From Perognathus longimembris pacificus (lineage: Eukaryota > Chordata > Mammalia > Rodentia > Heteromyidae), in NCBI RefSeq assembly GCF_023159225.1, contig NC_063167.1, positions 15,565,360 to 15,629,359 of the forward strand: a stretch of 64,000 nucleotides of DNA. Reading direction: 5' to 3'. A model generated the notes under the pieces. That model did not search any database and was not told the DNA's origin. It saw nothing but the letters and a program-made list of their open reading frames with translations. The position numbers and the translations under genes were made by a program. Positions 11,015 through 22,721 of the stretch are shown here, one piece after another. How positions within the stretch are numbered: the stretch's first letter is position 1; every line of letters starts with the position of its first letter.

Positions 11015-11056
11015 GTCTACGGCCATACCACCCTGAATGCTCCCAATCTCGTCTGA
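11015..11056 (+). pseudogene. 5S rRNA pseudogene fragment (5' end only)
   Basis: The 42 bp starting GTCTACGGCCATACCACCCT match the 5' end of vertebrate 5S rRNA with about three substitutions, then the match stops abruptly after GTCTGA. The fragment lies between imperfect direct repeats GTCTGAAATACAGATACT (10994-11011) and GTCTGAAATATGGGTACT (11051-11068), 15/18 identical, which look like a target-site duplication. It has no A-tail. It lacks most of the internal promoter and cannot be a working 5S gene. Confidence 0.75.
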
Positions 11057-11068
11057 AATATGGGTACT

Positions 11069-12815
11069 GGATCTAACTGCCACCATCTTGGCATCTTGGT
11101 GGATGATGGGGACTTTCTGAAAACTCTGAGAGGCGAAATCCCACCCCCACTCCCCAGGTGATAGGTGCCCCTGAACTCCTAGAAGCAGATGGGGCAGGGA
11201 CTTGGACAATGGGTACCCTGGACCTGCCAGACCTAGATCTTGTACCCATGAGGCTCTGAACTCTCGAGCAACCTGTGGCCCTGCCTCCTGACCATGGCCC
11301 TATTTAGGCCTCACCATCCCTGCCGCCATTGTGCCATGCCTCATGTCTCCTGACTCTCCTCAGGTCTCTGTGGTGTCCCTTTTCAACTCTCCATTAGAAT
11401 TGATGTGGCTTGTTGAGATTGTTTTTTGCTCTTTCTTTATACCATAACCCTTGTGACTCCGTTTCCTAACAGTATTAAGTGCATTTGAGGGTGTAAGTTT
11501 TTAGGGGACACGTGTCTGCTCACAGTTGCAGGCTTTCTCATAAAGACTTCTGACTCAACCTCTTCAAATGTGGCTTCTTTGTATCCCAAGATGAAATTCC
11601 TGTAACAAGTCTTGGTGTATCTCCCTTGCCAGTGACAGCCCGCTACAGCTGATCAGGCAGGGAGGTCTAAAATAGAGGCAGACGTGGTCACGGTGGCCCC
11701 AGAGGAAGTGAAGCGAGACCCAAGCTTCTCTTCTCCCAGTGGCTCAGCTCCAGGCCTCTGCAGCAGACAGAAGGGTATCCACGCTCCACAGACTGTTCTC
11801 CAAGCCTAACCGGTCGGCATGAGAACCATGCAAGAGATCAATAGGAATTGTTGAAAATTTCTGAAGAGAGAGCTGGGGGAGGACAAAGAGACCCGGAAGT
11901 GTGTTGTCAGCACAATTTGGTGCTAATGCACAAGTTTTTTTCCTTTCCATCATGTCTGAAAGGCGGTTTGCAATTCACTGCCCTTGTTTTTTGTTTTAAT
12001 GACTGGATAAGGCACAATTGCATTTTCTCCCCCAATAACTTTGAATTCTGGGAATGGACCATGTGGGGATAATTGCTGTTATCTGATCCTCCCCCTCCAT
12101 GGCCGCAACAACCGTTAGGACGGAGGAAGGGAGCCACCGCCGCTTGGGCTTCTCTGCCTGCATGGCCTTCCCACAGAACACCGATCTTGGGGTAGTCATG
12201 GCCTAGAATGGCCTGGGTGTCACTCCATGACGATCGCCTTCATTTTTAGTCAGTTGTTCAGCTTTATGCTGAGTCCCTACTGTGCATGCAGTTCAGAGCT
12301 GGTTGTTCAGTGGGAACAACCAGTTCAGGAGGGTGTGACAGTGAGCAAGGCACAGTGGAACAAGTAGGAAAGGGGCACCTACTTTTGCCATGAGGCAGGA
12401 TGTGTGCCAAGAGCCACGTCTAAAACTCTTCCAGGCTTATCTGAGGAGACTATGTGCTTTGCTTGCCGAGACTGTTGTAACCTTCCCATAAAGCTTTCAG
12501 TTTCCCTGCTGGATGCCACTGATGGTATTTGGAGGAGCTGTTTAGGATAGGATGTATTCTTCAATACCAGGGTTGCTTGGATGGTCGATTCCAACAGCTG
12601 GCAGAGAAATCTGTGTTCCAGGTTAGAAGGTGGAATAGGCCAAGCTTAGGAGGCCATGCAGGGCTGAGGGGATTGGAGACACAGGGAGGCAGGTATGGGG
12701 GAAGAGGCTTCAGAGGTGCAGCACCAGCCACACAGTCCGTGTAGGGCTGGCACTTCCATTAGGCATAGGCCTGGACACATAGATTGTTTCCATTTTATGT
12801 ATGTATGTATTTATT
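11069..12815 (+). other. Intronic sequence, no gene recognised
   Basis: Unique-looking. It contains a 10-bp perfect hairpin at 12299-12323 and a sequence near 12255-12360 (CTACTGTGCATGCAGTTCAG) reminiscent of ancient repeat tails. Nothing coding is recognised. Confidence 0.5.
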
Positions 12816-13055
12816 TTTGTGCCAGTCCTGAGCCTTGAATTCAAGGCCTGACTTCTGTCCCTGAACCTTTTTTTTTTTTTTTTGCTCAATGCTAATACTC
12901 TACTACTTGAACTACAGCTCTACTTCTAGCTTTTTGGTGGTTAATTGGAGATAACAGTCTCACAGACTTTTCTATCTCTCCTGGCTTTGAACCACAATCC
13001 TCAGCTCTCAGGCTACTGAGTAGTTAGGATTACAGGCATGAGCCACAGCACTCTT
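12816..13055 (-). mobile_element. B1-dID SINE, reverse
   Basis: Ordered reverse-strand blocks: GCCAGTCCTGAGCCTTGAAT, a T17 run inside, CTACTACTTGAACTACAGCT, GGTTAATTGGAGATAACAGT, and GATTACAGGCATGAGCCACA. A short (GTAT)n lies at its tail. Confidence 0.85.
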
Positions 13056-14597
13056 TAATTTTTAGTTCTCTTAAGATCAGAAGAGCCAATATAATGCATC
13101 CAGCTGGGATCTGATTGATCTTTATGCCAAAGCAATTGTAAAAGATAATTGTTATTGTTTTATGGAGGAAAAGGCCTGCAAATCCAACAGGGCCTCAGGA
13201 AGTCACGAAGCAGCCCTACTCCTGTTCTTGCCTTCCAAGGAGCTTCCCACCCCCACCCCCACCCCCTGCCATTGCCACAGAGGCTGGCAAGCAAACCCAT
13301 GAATAACTTGGGTTCATTGTCTACATTGGCATCAGGTGGGAAGCAAAAGCATGACTTGCTGGTGCTTACCTGCCAGCACAGGTATCTCCTTGCCATTCTA
13401 TTTATTTCTTACTGTCACACTTAGAGGCGGTACATTGTAATAAAGACACTGAGATTCTCCAGGAAATGACCTGCCTAGCCATGTAGGTGTTAAGAAGCGA
13501 AATGCAGGGTGCCCCAGGCTTTGCCTTCCTCTTCAAAGCCTGGCTTCTTGTTTCCTTACCCTGGGGCCTGGCACCTGTGTGAGGGCTAGGGCCTTCTGTT
13601 TCTTCATTTTGAGCAGCACCCTGAGCCTCAGTCAGGTGTTGTTTGGGGCCATCTGGAAGAGGTACCTATGAAGGGCAGAACGGGGTCTGCTCTGTTCTAT
13701 TGACGCTGCTTAATTTGGTCCTTGTGCCCCTCTTCCCTGCAATACATTTTTGCAAGAGCAAAGGACCAGTTTATTCTGCACCTGAGACTAGACATCAAGG
13801 CTTTAGAGACAAACCAGAAATCAAGCGTCCTCTTCAGGGAAGGGAGCAGGTTACGATCACTTTCAGAGCCAAAGAGACGAAAGATGAATGAATATACTGC
13901 AGAGGCACTGGTGCAGGGCTTAGGAAAGGGGATTGGTAGGGCAGGGGCCAGACCACTAGGCTGCACCCCATTCTCATGTCGTCATCCACATCCAACCACC
14001 TGACTCCAACAAACATAGGCTGTGTTTGGTTATATTTCTCGATGGGGTCTTTGTGAATAACATAATAGCCACATTTGCACCTTCGACTTAGGACAGCTCC
14101 AGAACTTGCACTGAAGCCCTGCAATACATGTTAAAAGAAAAATCCCCAAATAGTTATGTTCCCCAAACCCTGGGTGACAAAAATCCCAAACAGCCAGTGG
14201 AGGTAGTCACATCGCGCTCACCAGTGACAGAGGCTGTTGCTGGCGGCTGCTTGGGAAGGGATGTCCCTGGAAGGCACTTGGGAAAGCTAGCTGACTTTCT
14301 TGTTCCTGCCCCAAGCAAATATCAGGGTCTTCATTTCTCCTGTGTGTGGCTTCATTAAAGGGCCTTGAATTCCCAGATCCAGATGTAAGTACAAAAGCAG
14401 GTCTTGCAGCCAATTGAGAGATGTTTTCTGAGCTCCCTGGGTTCTGGGGGGCTCTGTTGTGGCTCACTCTCTTTCTTCAGGGAGCAAAGCTGGGCAGAAA
14501 CATTGCATCCCACTGACTGGGGAGGGAGCAACCTCCTGGGGTGATGTGGTCCTGGAGATTTAAGTCAGCTTTGTCAACTGATTAGAAGAGAAAGTTT
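13056..14597 (+). other. Intronic sequence, no feature recognised
   Basis: Unique-looking, with a C-rich (CCCAC)n stretch at about 13247-13266. No gene or repeat family is recognised. Confidence 0.5.
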
Positions 14598-14805
14598 TGG
14601 CACTGGGATTCCTGGTTCACCATTCTCTCACTGTGTGATCTTAGGCAAGTGAATTGACCTTTCTGCACCTTTCTTTCCTGGAAAGAGAGCAATTGGAGTC
14701 TCTATCTCATAGGGTGGTTGTGCAAATTCAATTAGTTCATATATTATGAAAGGCTTTAATAGTACAGAGAAGTACCAATAAGTAGTAGCTTCTGATAAAT
14801 GTGTC
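14598..14805 (+). mobile_element. MIR SINE, near full length
   Basis: CTCACTGTGTGATCTTAGGC, AAGTGAATTGACCTTTCTGC, ATCTCATAGGGTGGTTGTGC and GAAAGGCTTTAATAGTACAG follow the MIR consensus order over about 200 bp. Confidence 0.75.
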
Positions 14806-15401
14806 ATCTATTTATCATCATCATCTTTGTCATTAATATTGTCTAGGCTGCTCACAGAGGCAGGAGAGTTGGGTCACAGTTACTGTCTGTGTGACAGCTC
14901 CCTTTCCACCCCTCCCTGGGGACAGCCTTGCAGTGCTCTAAGCCGAGGAGGCATAGATGTATCCTGTAGGACTCCTAGTTTGACCCTAGCACTTTGGGTC
15001 TGTGAGTCTGGAGTTGGCCCAGGAAGCTGCATTATGGGTTGCACCTGCATTGATGCTGTGGCGCACCCTAGGTGACAGAACCAGGGGAGGATCTCAGAGT
15101 GAGGATCCCCTCCAGGCTAGTGCTGCTAGAGTGGGGGTTTGCTCTGATGGGTCTCCCACCTCAGCAGGAAGGCAGCGGTGGCTTGGGAACAGTTAGCGGC
15201 ATGTGGATCAGGCTGTCTAGGGCTTCTCATTCATCATGTGCAGATGAGAGGCAGAGCAATTGAGGAGGAGGTGCTTTCTACTGGCAGGGCGCTTCTTAGG
15301 GGCTGTTTTACCCTCAGGTAATGCAAGTGTAAATGAACGTTCGCCCCACCTTCCATGTAGCCACCCAAAGGACTTTAAATGCTTCTGATAAGAAAAACAC
15401 T
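14806..15401 (+). other. Intronic sequence, no feature recognised
   Basis: Begins with a short (ATC)n run at about 14806-14830. The remainder is unique-looking. Confidence 0.5.
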
Positions 15402-15538
15402 TAGCCCAGTCTGGTAGGGCACAGTTTAAGCCCAGCCACTCAGGAGGCTGAGGCGGGAGAGGAGAATCACTTGAGCCCAGGAGTTGGGAGCAAGCGTGGG
15501 AAACAGCAAGATCTCATCTCAAAAAATAAAATAAAAAT
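15402..15538 (+). mobile_element. Old Alu/B1-like 7SL monomer
   Basis: CACTCAGGAGGCTGAGGCGG, GAGAATCACTTGAGCCCAGG and AAGATCTCATCTCAAAAAAT are 7SL-SINE hallmarks. It ends in an (AAAAT)n tail. Confidence 0.75.
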
Positions 15539-16883
15539 CACCAATAAGCTTTATTACCATAAGCAGCCTATCTCCGTGGACAAAGCAGAGCCTTTTTCCT
15601 ACCTTATCTACCGAAGATCACTCTACCAGCAGACACTGCCTGCCACACTGGCTCCTCACCCCTTCATCTTGTCTCTGCTCCTCTTCCCTGATCAATGGCC
15701 AGGAAAGCAAGTCTGTGCCCTTTATCTCTCCCAAGGCTAAGTGGCTCTCCATCTGTCCCTTATCTACCTTCCACCTCCAGGACTATTGCCTGGTGAGGTC
15801 ACTGAATTTGTGTCTTTGAATAACAGCTCTGCAGCAGACACTGCTACCCAAAGGGCCCCCGCTCCGGCCCCAGAGTCCCCGCAGAGACAGAGCAGGAAAG
15901 GCTCACACTGGAAGGCCCAGTTTCAGAGCATGGGAGCCCTCAGTGTAGAGAGCGGGGAGGGGAGCTGGCAGGAGCCGGCAGTGGCAGTGCGGTCTCGGCC
16001 GCTCAGTACGTGTGTGAGGTGGAATCCAGCAGGGTAGTTTCTGTGGCTTACATATCCAGCTGCTTCAGTTTGGCATAGGTCTCGAGGTGCTGGGTAAGCA
16101 ACTTGTCAACCTCAACACAGCTGACAAAATTATGACACCCAGAACAGTTAGACTTTGCAGTTTTCCCCACCTCCAGCTGATCCTGTTAAAATGTTGCTTC
16201 TGCTTCCAGGAAGCTGATTTGTGTCCCAATCTCCTCACCTCAGGGGAAAGGCTGCTTCACCAGGTAAAGCACAAATTCTGTGTCGTCCTGACAATGATAC
16301 AGCAGGATCTGGAATCAGGCTCGTTTCCTGTCTGGTTTATTGCTGATTTTCAAGGGTGGTTTCCCACAGGATGTAGTGATGGAAGATGGCTGGAGATGCT
16401 TTTTTTCCCAAGCTTCTCTCCTGACCTGGAATCCTGTAAACATGTGACTTTTCCCTCCCAGCTGCTGCTCCTCGTGTATCTTCTCAGGTGGAGAGTAATG
16501 AAGTTTGAAGAAATCCCTTTATCTTTGCTGACTGTGGAAATCCTTTCCTGCCCTTAAAATTACTTTCTTTTTTCCTTTGTATTTTTTTAAAGATTAAACA
16601 ATACATCCTCATTGTTGAGAAAATAGAAATTTCAAGTAAAACCAGAAAGAAATGTTCATGAAATCCTTCCAGCATGGCTTGCTTCAGATGTGTCCCATGC
16701 AAAAGAGCAGGTATAATTACCTGCATGTATAGACCACTCTGTCTTGTGACCTGTGAGGATTTCCAGTATCTTATGATTACCTTGTTGAGCCAACACTAAG
16801 TACTTTGTATTGTGGTGTTTGATGCTGTATTGCTTACTAGTCTACACCCCATTAGATGGTATTTACTGGACATTGAGGTTATT
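15539..16883 (+). other. Intronic sequence, no feature recognised
   Basis: Unique-looking sequence. Its longest open frame (156 codons, 16087-16557) has no recognisable domain and no exon signals that I can support. Confidence 0.5.
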
Positions 16884-16898
16884 TCTGATTTTATTTCT

Positions 16899-17113
16899 TT
16901 TTTTCTTTTTTCTTTCTTTTTTTTTTGCCAGTCCTGGGGCTTGGACTCAGGGCCTGAGCACTGTCCCTGGCTTCTTTTTGCTCAAGCACTCTGCCACTTG
17001 AGCCACAGCGCCACTTCTGGCCATTTTCTGTATATGTGGTGCTGGGGAATTGAACCTAGGGTGTCATGTGTACAAGGCAATCACTCTTGCCACTAGGCCA
17101 TATCCCCAGCCCC
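16899..17113 (-). mobile_element. Dimeric ID-like SINE, reverse
   Basis: Tail as a T/C-rich run at 16899-16926, then GCCAGTCCTGGGGCTTGGAC through to CCATATCCCCAGCCCC. It is flanked by the perfect 15-bp repeat TCTGATTTTATTTCT (16884-16898 and 17114-17128). Confidence 0.93.
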
Positions 17114-17259
17114 TCTGATTTTATTTCTATGCTAAGCAATGGGGAAGTGAATTTCCAAATTCTGTTCATTAATCTTTATATACTTGTCTTACTATTTCCT
17201 CTGATAAGTTTTAGAACAGGACTAGCTAACATTTTCAAGCATTTACCATATGTCTCTTA

Positions 17260-17455
17260 GCTAAGTGTTTCAAATATATCATCTATAAAATCACCTAAAA
17301 GATTTTATGCAGAAATTGCCACATTATATAGGTTAAGAAACTGAGGCATGAAGAGGTTACGTACCTTGACTAGGGTCACAGAGCTGGCAAACTGCAGAGC
17401 CAGGGTTGGAACTCTAACTTCGTGAGCCTGAAGTTTCCAATGCAAAAGGCTAGGT
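17260..17455 (-). mobile_element. MIR SINE, reverse
   Basis: TTAAGAAACTGAGGCATGAA, GAGGTTACGTACCTTGACTA, and GGGTCACAGAGCTGGCAAAC match reverse-strand MIR. Confidence 0.7.
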
Positions 17456-17461
17456 CAGGAG

Positions 17462-17697
17462 TTTGGCACTGGTGGCTCAGGCCTGTAATCTTAGCTAGTC
17501 AGGAGGCGAGATCTGAGGAGTATGTTTGAAGCCAGCACAGGCAGGAAAGGCTGTGAGACTCTCACCTCCAACTAACCACCAAAAAGCCCAAAATGGAGCT
17601 GTAACTCAAGTGGTAGATCACCATCCTTGAGTGAAAAAGTTAAGGGACAGTGCCTAGAATCTGAGTTCAAGCCCCAGTACTGGCACACCAACAGACA
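17462..17697 (+). mobile_element. B1-dID SINE
   Basis: TTGGCACTGGTGGCTCAGGC then CTGTAATCTTAGCTAGTCAG (B1-like head), linker ACTAACCACCAAAAAGCCCA, and ID-like GCTGTAACTCAAGTGGTAGA. It ends CCCCAGTACTGGCACACC. Confidence 0.85.
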
Positions 17698-17710
17698 AAA
17701 GTCTAGATCA

Positions 17711-17905
17711 GGGCTGGGAATGTAGCTTAGTGGTAGAGGGCTTGCTTTGCATGCATGAAGTCCTGGGCTCGATTCCTCAGAACTACATACACAGAAAAGG
17801 CCAGAAGTGGCACTGTGACTCGAGATAGAGTGCTAGCCTTAGGCAAAAAGAAGTTCAGGGACAGTGCTCAGGCCTTGAGTCCAAGCCCCAGGACTGGCCA
17901 AAAAG
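17711..17905 (+). mobile_element. Dimeric ID-like SINE
   Basis: GGGCTGGGAATGTAGCTTAG start, CTGGGCTCGATTCC B box, and a second unit CTGTGACTCGAGATAGAGTG. It ends GGACTGGCCAAAAAG. Flanked by the perfect 12-bp repeat AAGTCTAGATCA (17699-17710 and 17906-17917). Confidence 0.92.
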
Positions 17906-17917
17906 AAGTCTAGATCA

Positions 17918-19693
17918 CTGCATAATAGAAGATAGAAGAGTGCCTGTTACCTACTTGATCTCTTCAGCTCTTTGACCCTGACTCACTGGCCACAGGCCTG
18001 GTCTCACGCCCACATCATGTAACAGAACCTCAAGGAAGAGCAGGGCAGCACTCTATAGAGCTTGGAGGATTGCACAGCATTTTTCCCAGGACTCAGCTTC
18101 TCTGGCCTTGCAGCTGTTTTCTAGAGAACCTTCCAGGGCCAAGAAGACGTAGCAACTAGACACTCGCCCAAGGGAAGCTGTGGGCAGTCTCCCAGGCCTA
18201 ATACCTGAGAGACAGCCAGGGCTGGGGGAACTCCAGCACGGAGCAAGTCTGTGCTCTTCCCAGGCCCAGTTTCTTGAAGGAACGAGGCTCTGGCTGGGGA
18301 ACATCCTTGCTGGCCACCCTGGGGAGAGCTAGGCGTGCATACAGTGTTTGGTCAGAACATCAGTCAGAACCCTCCATTGGAAGAGTGTTGGGGAGAGAAG
18401 GGTGCTGAGTGAAATGCAGAAATTAAATGGCAGCTATGAGCCATTTGCTCAGTGAGCATGTCCCTAGAGGGAGTAAATAAGCTGGATCTCCAAGTCCTTT
18501 TGCAAGGACTCACTTCAGACTTGTGGCCCAGAGGAGACACCGGGGCCTTCTCATGACTCTCTTTGAAAGCTGGCTCTTGTGAGTGGCTCTGCCCTTTGGG
18601 GATGATTAGAGGTTCAGCTGCCTGTGCCATGGAGGTGGCCATCAGAGTGTGGATGGTCCCTGCAAGGGCAGAATGAAGCACAGCAGCTTGAAGCAGCTGG
18701 GCATCTAGGATTCCCACTTGGACTACCTCACAGGACGTCTCGGCCCAGTGGAAGAGAGCTTGCCCTCTGCATGGCCCAGTTATCTCCTCCTGATTTAGCC
18801 ATAGATTGAGCTTGATGATCCGGGCTCATATTCATTCAACTAATCATGCAAGTTATTTCTGCAATTGAGGTCTTAGAATAAGTGCACTTGGTTGCTGAAT
18901 ATGTGATCAGTCACAGATTTCTCATTCTTTAAAACCTAAGGAGCGCAAATGCCAATATAAAGCTGTCTGCACGAGGCAGACATTTCCGAAGCGCTGAAAT
19001 CAGGCTGCTCAAAGGAGGCCCCTGGACCTCCTGTCAGGCTGGCACTTGGCCCATCAGTGCCCCATGCAGAGCCCAGGTTTGGAGGGCTTTCTCTGTGAGA
19101 CCCAGGAGAATGGCAATCAATACCTAATCTGCTCACATTCTTTTTACTTAACCAGAGAATTGGTTTGCCTCTGAAGTAACTCAGTCTTGGAGGAGAAAAT
19201 GGCCCTTGAGGGCATCAAAAGGGTGTAGACCAGGTGGGAAAGGCTCCTTCAGGCTTGGAGGTTGGGAAGGTCCACTGCTCCTGGCTTCGCTACCCTTAAG
19301 CAATGGCTGCCCTCCTTCTCCTTACCACCCCCCTCTTTCCACAACCTCCCCATCGCAGGCGCCACCACCAGGACTGGACTCATTCACTTTTTTGTCCATT
19401 TGGGGAGCCATTGTTTAGCTCCTATGGGATTGGGTTAACTCAGAAGATTTCAGAAATAAACCTAAGCTCTGCCCTTCTACGGTGCTTAAAATTGCACAGG
19501 GAGACAGTGATAAACAGTTCAATTCAGGTATGGAAAACAAGAGTAAAGAGTAGAAGCAGGAAGCCTTCTGCCCCAGTATGTGGAGAGAGGTCCTGGGCAG
19601 GAAGCATGGGCAGGGCCCATGCCAGTTGCCCCAACAGGAGTAGAAGTTGAGCTCTTTGCCCCAGGGCTCTGCTACTCAGATACCACCATGTGG
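17918..19693 (+). other. Intronic sequence, no feature recognised
   Basis: Unique-looking, moderately GC-rich intronic DNA. I see no gene, RNA gene or classified repeat. Confidence 0.5.
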
Positions 19694-19708
19694 CCTCCCC
19701 ACCTTCTT

Positions 19709-19911
19709 TTTTTTTTTTGGCCAGTCCTGGGCCTTGGACTCAGGGCCTGAGCACTGTCCCTGGCTTCTTTTTTGCTCAAGGCTAGCACTCTGCCACTTGA
19801 GCCACAGCACCACTTCTGGCCGTTTTCTGTATATGTGGTGCTGGGGAATCGAACCCAGGGCCTCATGTATACGAGGCAAGCGCTCTTGCCACTAGGCCAT
19901 ATCCCCAGCCC
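19709..19911 (-). mobile_element. Dimeric ID-like SINE, reverse
   Basis: The T-run tail leads into GGCCAGTCCTGGGCCTTGGA; the element ends CCATATCCCCAGCC. Flanked by the perfect 15-bp repeat CCTCCCCACCTTCTT (19694-19708 and 19912-19926). Confidence 0.93.
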
Positions 19912-19926
19912 CCTCCCCACCTTCTT

Positions 19927-22223
19927 GGTTACAGGGAATCTTCTATTCATGCTCGATTGTCAGTCTTTCACTTTAGCCTTTCTAGTAGAAAGAAACACTG
20001 AGTTCTTCATTGCGCCTCATGAAATTTACTTATCTACCCATTGTGAGCTTTTGTCAATCCCCACTCTAATAAAATAGGGAGAAATAGTCATGATCTATTT
20101 CCCACAGGCTTGGATGAGACAGCTAGGGTGGGGGTCCTGCCTAGCTGCAGCCCAGCGCTTCTAACAGTGTGTGACTTAATCCCACTGTGCCTCAGTTTCC
20201 TCACCTATGAGATGGGGTTGGTGACTTAGGGGTTGAAAGATAACTGTCAAGGGCCTGGCCCACGGCAGGGGTAGGGAATGTTCCATAAACATATTCACTC
20301 TTTTGGCCTGCTGACTAGTTGGCTGAAAACTGCTAAAAAGCACCAAAGGTTTGAGAAAAATTTGTGAGAGTATAGTAAAAATAGTAGCCAACATTTATTG
20401 GGTACCAAATGCCAATCTAAGTACCTATTATGGATTATTGTTAATATTAAAAATCTGGCTGATTTCAGCAATTCTTCACCAACTGGGAAAAGGCCACTGT
20501 GGTTTGGTTTCAAGTCAGAGCCTAGGATTACAATCCATGAGATCATAATGGCTTCCTAAGGGCATGATTCTAGAATCTTATAGATGACAAATTGAAAAAT
20601 AATGAGATACGCCTTACTGTTTTTGGCTTCCAGTGGCCCTCACACACCTGCTCCTGCTCTTTATTTGGAACTTGGGGGAACTGTAAAGAGAAACAGTGGC
20701 TTTGTGAGGAAAGACCAAGGACTGGTGTTTCAGAAGGAGTCCGGGTGACTGGTTTTGTACTTGGATGCTGGCATTGGAAAGACCTTGCCTCGGTGTCATC
20801 TCCTGTTTGGAATGCTGAACTTGTATCAGTTAGCTGTTGCTGTGTAACAAACCACCCAGAAACTCAGTGGCTTAAAACAAAAGTATTGTTTCTCATGAAT
20901 CTGAATCTTGACTGGGCTAACTCAGAGTCTATAGTCAGCTGCAGGTCACTTTGGAGCTAGCTTGTCTAGGGTGGCCTCGGCTGGTCAACTCAGCTCTCTG
21001 TCACGTGGATCTGTACTTTGTCTCATGACAAAGTCAGCATCAAACAAACAAGTGGAGGCAGGCCAGGCCTCTGAATGCCTAGGCACAGACTAGCCCACTA
21101 TGTTCTAGTAGGTCATAGCAAGCTAAAGGCCAGCCTGGAAGAAGAGACAGACTCCATCTCTTGACAGGGGCAGGAACAGTTGCTCAATCACACGGCCCAA
21201 GTCTTAGTCACAGAGGAGGAGAATCAGGAATATTTTTGCACTTACATCTGCTGCTTCCCCACTGTATCATCTCTGTATTCAGATAGTTCACAGGCCAGTG
21301 TAGTAGAAAGCCATTGGATTCTCAGGCCAATGCCAGATCTGCCTTCTTGGAGTTGGGATGAAATGAGCAGGTGTCTGGTCACTGTTGGTGCCGAGCTACA
21401 CTTGAGCACATGTACAGAACTGAAGAACCCATTTTCCTCAGCTACTCATTCTGCATTTATTGAGCACCGCTCTGTGCCAGGTCCCGAAGTGGACCTGACC
21501 CATAAGTCACTGTGATCACAGCCACAGAGGAGGGCTTGTCCTCGGGGCTCCTTTGGGCACAATACCAGAAGCCCCCTACATGCTGAGCAGATCCATTTTG
21601 TTTGTAGGCCACACACAGAGGAATCCAGAAGGCTTGGGGCCTAACAGTCCCCTTCAGACTCCAGAGTCCTGGAGTCCCCCCATGAAAAGATGCTCCTCTC
21701 TTTGGAACTGGACAGCCGGACATAAAAGAAAAAAGCAGGCATCCAGAGCCAGCGTGCAAACGTTCATGGCGTCTCCCACTGGCTCTCCTGTGCCGCCACT
21801 GTGATTTCCGGTGCCAGAGCATTCATGTACCCACAAGCAGCTGGCTTTAGAGAGAGTTAAATCAACTTCAAGTTTTCTATAGCCCCCTGCCCAAATAGAC
21901 ACCCAGCTGGCATTTTTCCTTAAATACCACCCATTTTTAAAAGAGGGAAAAATGTTGGTGGCAATGAAATAGATCACACTTTAAAATGCAAAGTAGCAAA
22001 GAGTTCAAATTATTCTGTTAATAGAGTTCTTCAGCATGAGGAAGTGATGAGAGAACATAATTGCTGCTTTTGTCATTCAGGCAAAAATCTGAGGACTGAA
22101 ACCCATTCTTCTTGGGAATGCAAGCAATCCTTTCCTAAGTGAATGGTCTCTTGGTTGTCTGTGTGGTTGGAGGTAAAGGCCCAAACTCATATATGCACAG
22201 TTTTCCTCCTTTAAAACTGAAGC
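19927..22223 (+). other. Intronic sequence with MIR and one unclassified ancient repeat
   Basis: About 20140-20300 is MIR-like (GTGACTTAATCCCACTGTGC, CTCAGTTTCCTCACCTATGA). About 20826-21000 (TAGCTGTTGCTGTGTAACAA, then ACCACCCAGAAACTCAGTGG) resembles a common ancient mammalian repeat whose family I cannot name. The rest is unique-looking. Confidence 0.45.
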
Positions 22224-22469
22224 CGAGCCGGGCACAGGTGACTCATGCCTGTAATCCTAGCTACTCAGGAGGCTGACATTTGAGGATCAGGGTTCAAAAT
22301 CAACCCAGGCAGAAAAGTTTGAGACTCTTATCTCTAGTTAAGCACCAGAAAACCAGAAGTGGGGCTGTGGCTCTAAGTAGTCGAGGGCTAGCCTTGAGCA
22401 AAAGAGCTCAGGGACAGCACCCCGGCCCTGAGTTGAAGCCCCATTACCAACAAACAACCACGAAACTAA
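22224..22469 (+). mobile_element. B1-dID SINE, first of a tandem pair
   Basis: GCCGGGCACAGGTGACTCAT head, then CTGTAATCCTAGCTACTCAG, linker ACCAGAAAACCAGAAGTGGG, and GCTCAGGGACAGCACCCCGG. It ends in a CAA-rich tail. Confidence 0.88.
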
Positions 22470-22721
22470 AGCTGGGCACCTATAGCTCATGCCTGTGATC
22501 TTAGCTATTTGGGAGGCTGAGATCTGAGAGGATCACAGTTCACAGCTAGCCCAGATAGGAAAGTCCAGAAGATGCTTATCTCGAGTTAATTACCAAAAAG
22601 CCAGGAGTGGCGCTGTGGCTTCAGTGGTAGAGCGCTAGCCTTGAGAACAAAAGCTCAGGGACAGTGCCCAGGTCCTGAGTTCAAGCTCCAGGAGTGGCAC
22701 CAATAAAATAAATAAATAAAA
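22470..22721 (+). mobile_element. B1-dID SINE, second of a tandem pair
   Basis: Starts directly after the tail of the previous copy with AGCTGGGCACCTATAGCTCA. The ID-like part is TTCAGTGGTAGAGCGCTAGC and the tail (AAAT)n. It is same-strand insertion into the A-rich tail of the neighbour. Confidence 0.88.

Noticed and set aside
11015..11056. Functional 5S rRNA gene
   Set aside because: Only the first 42 nt remain and most of the internal promoter is missing.
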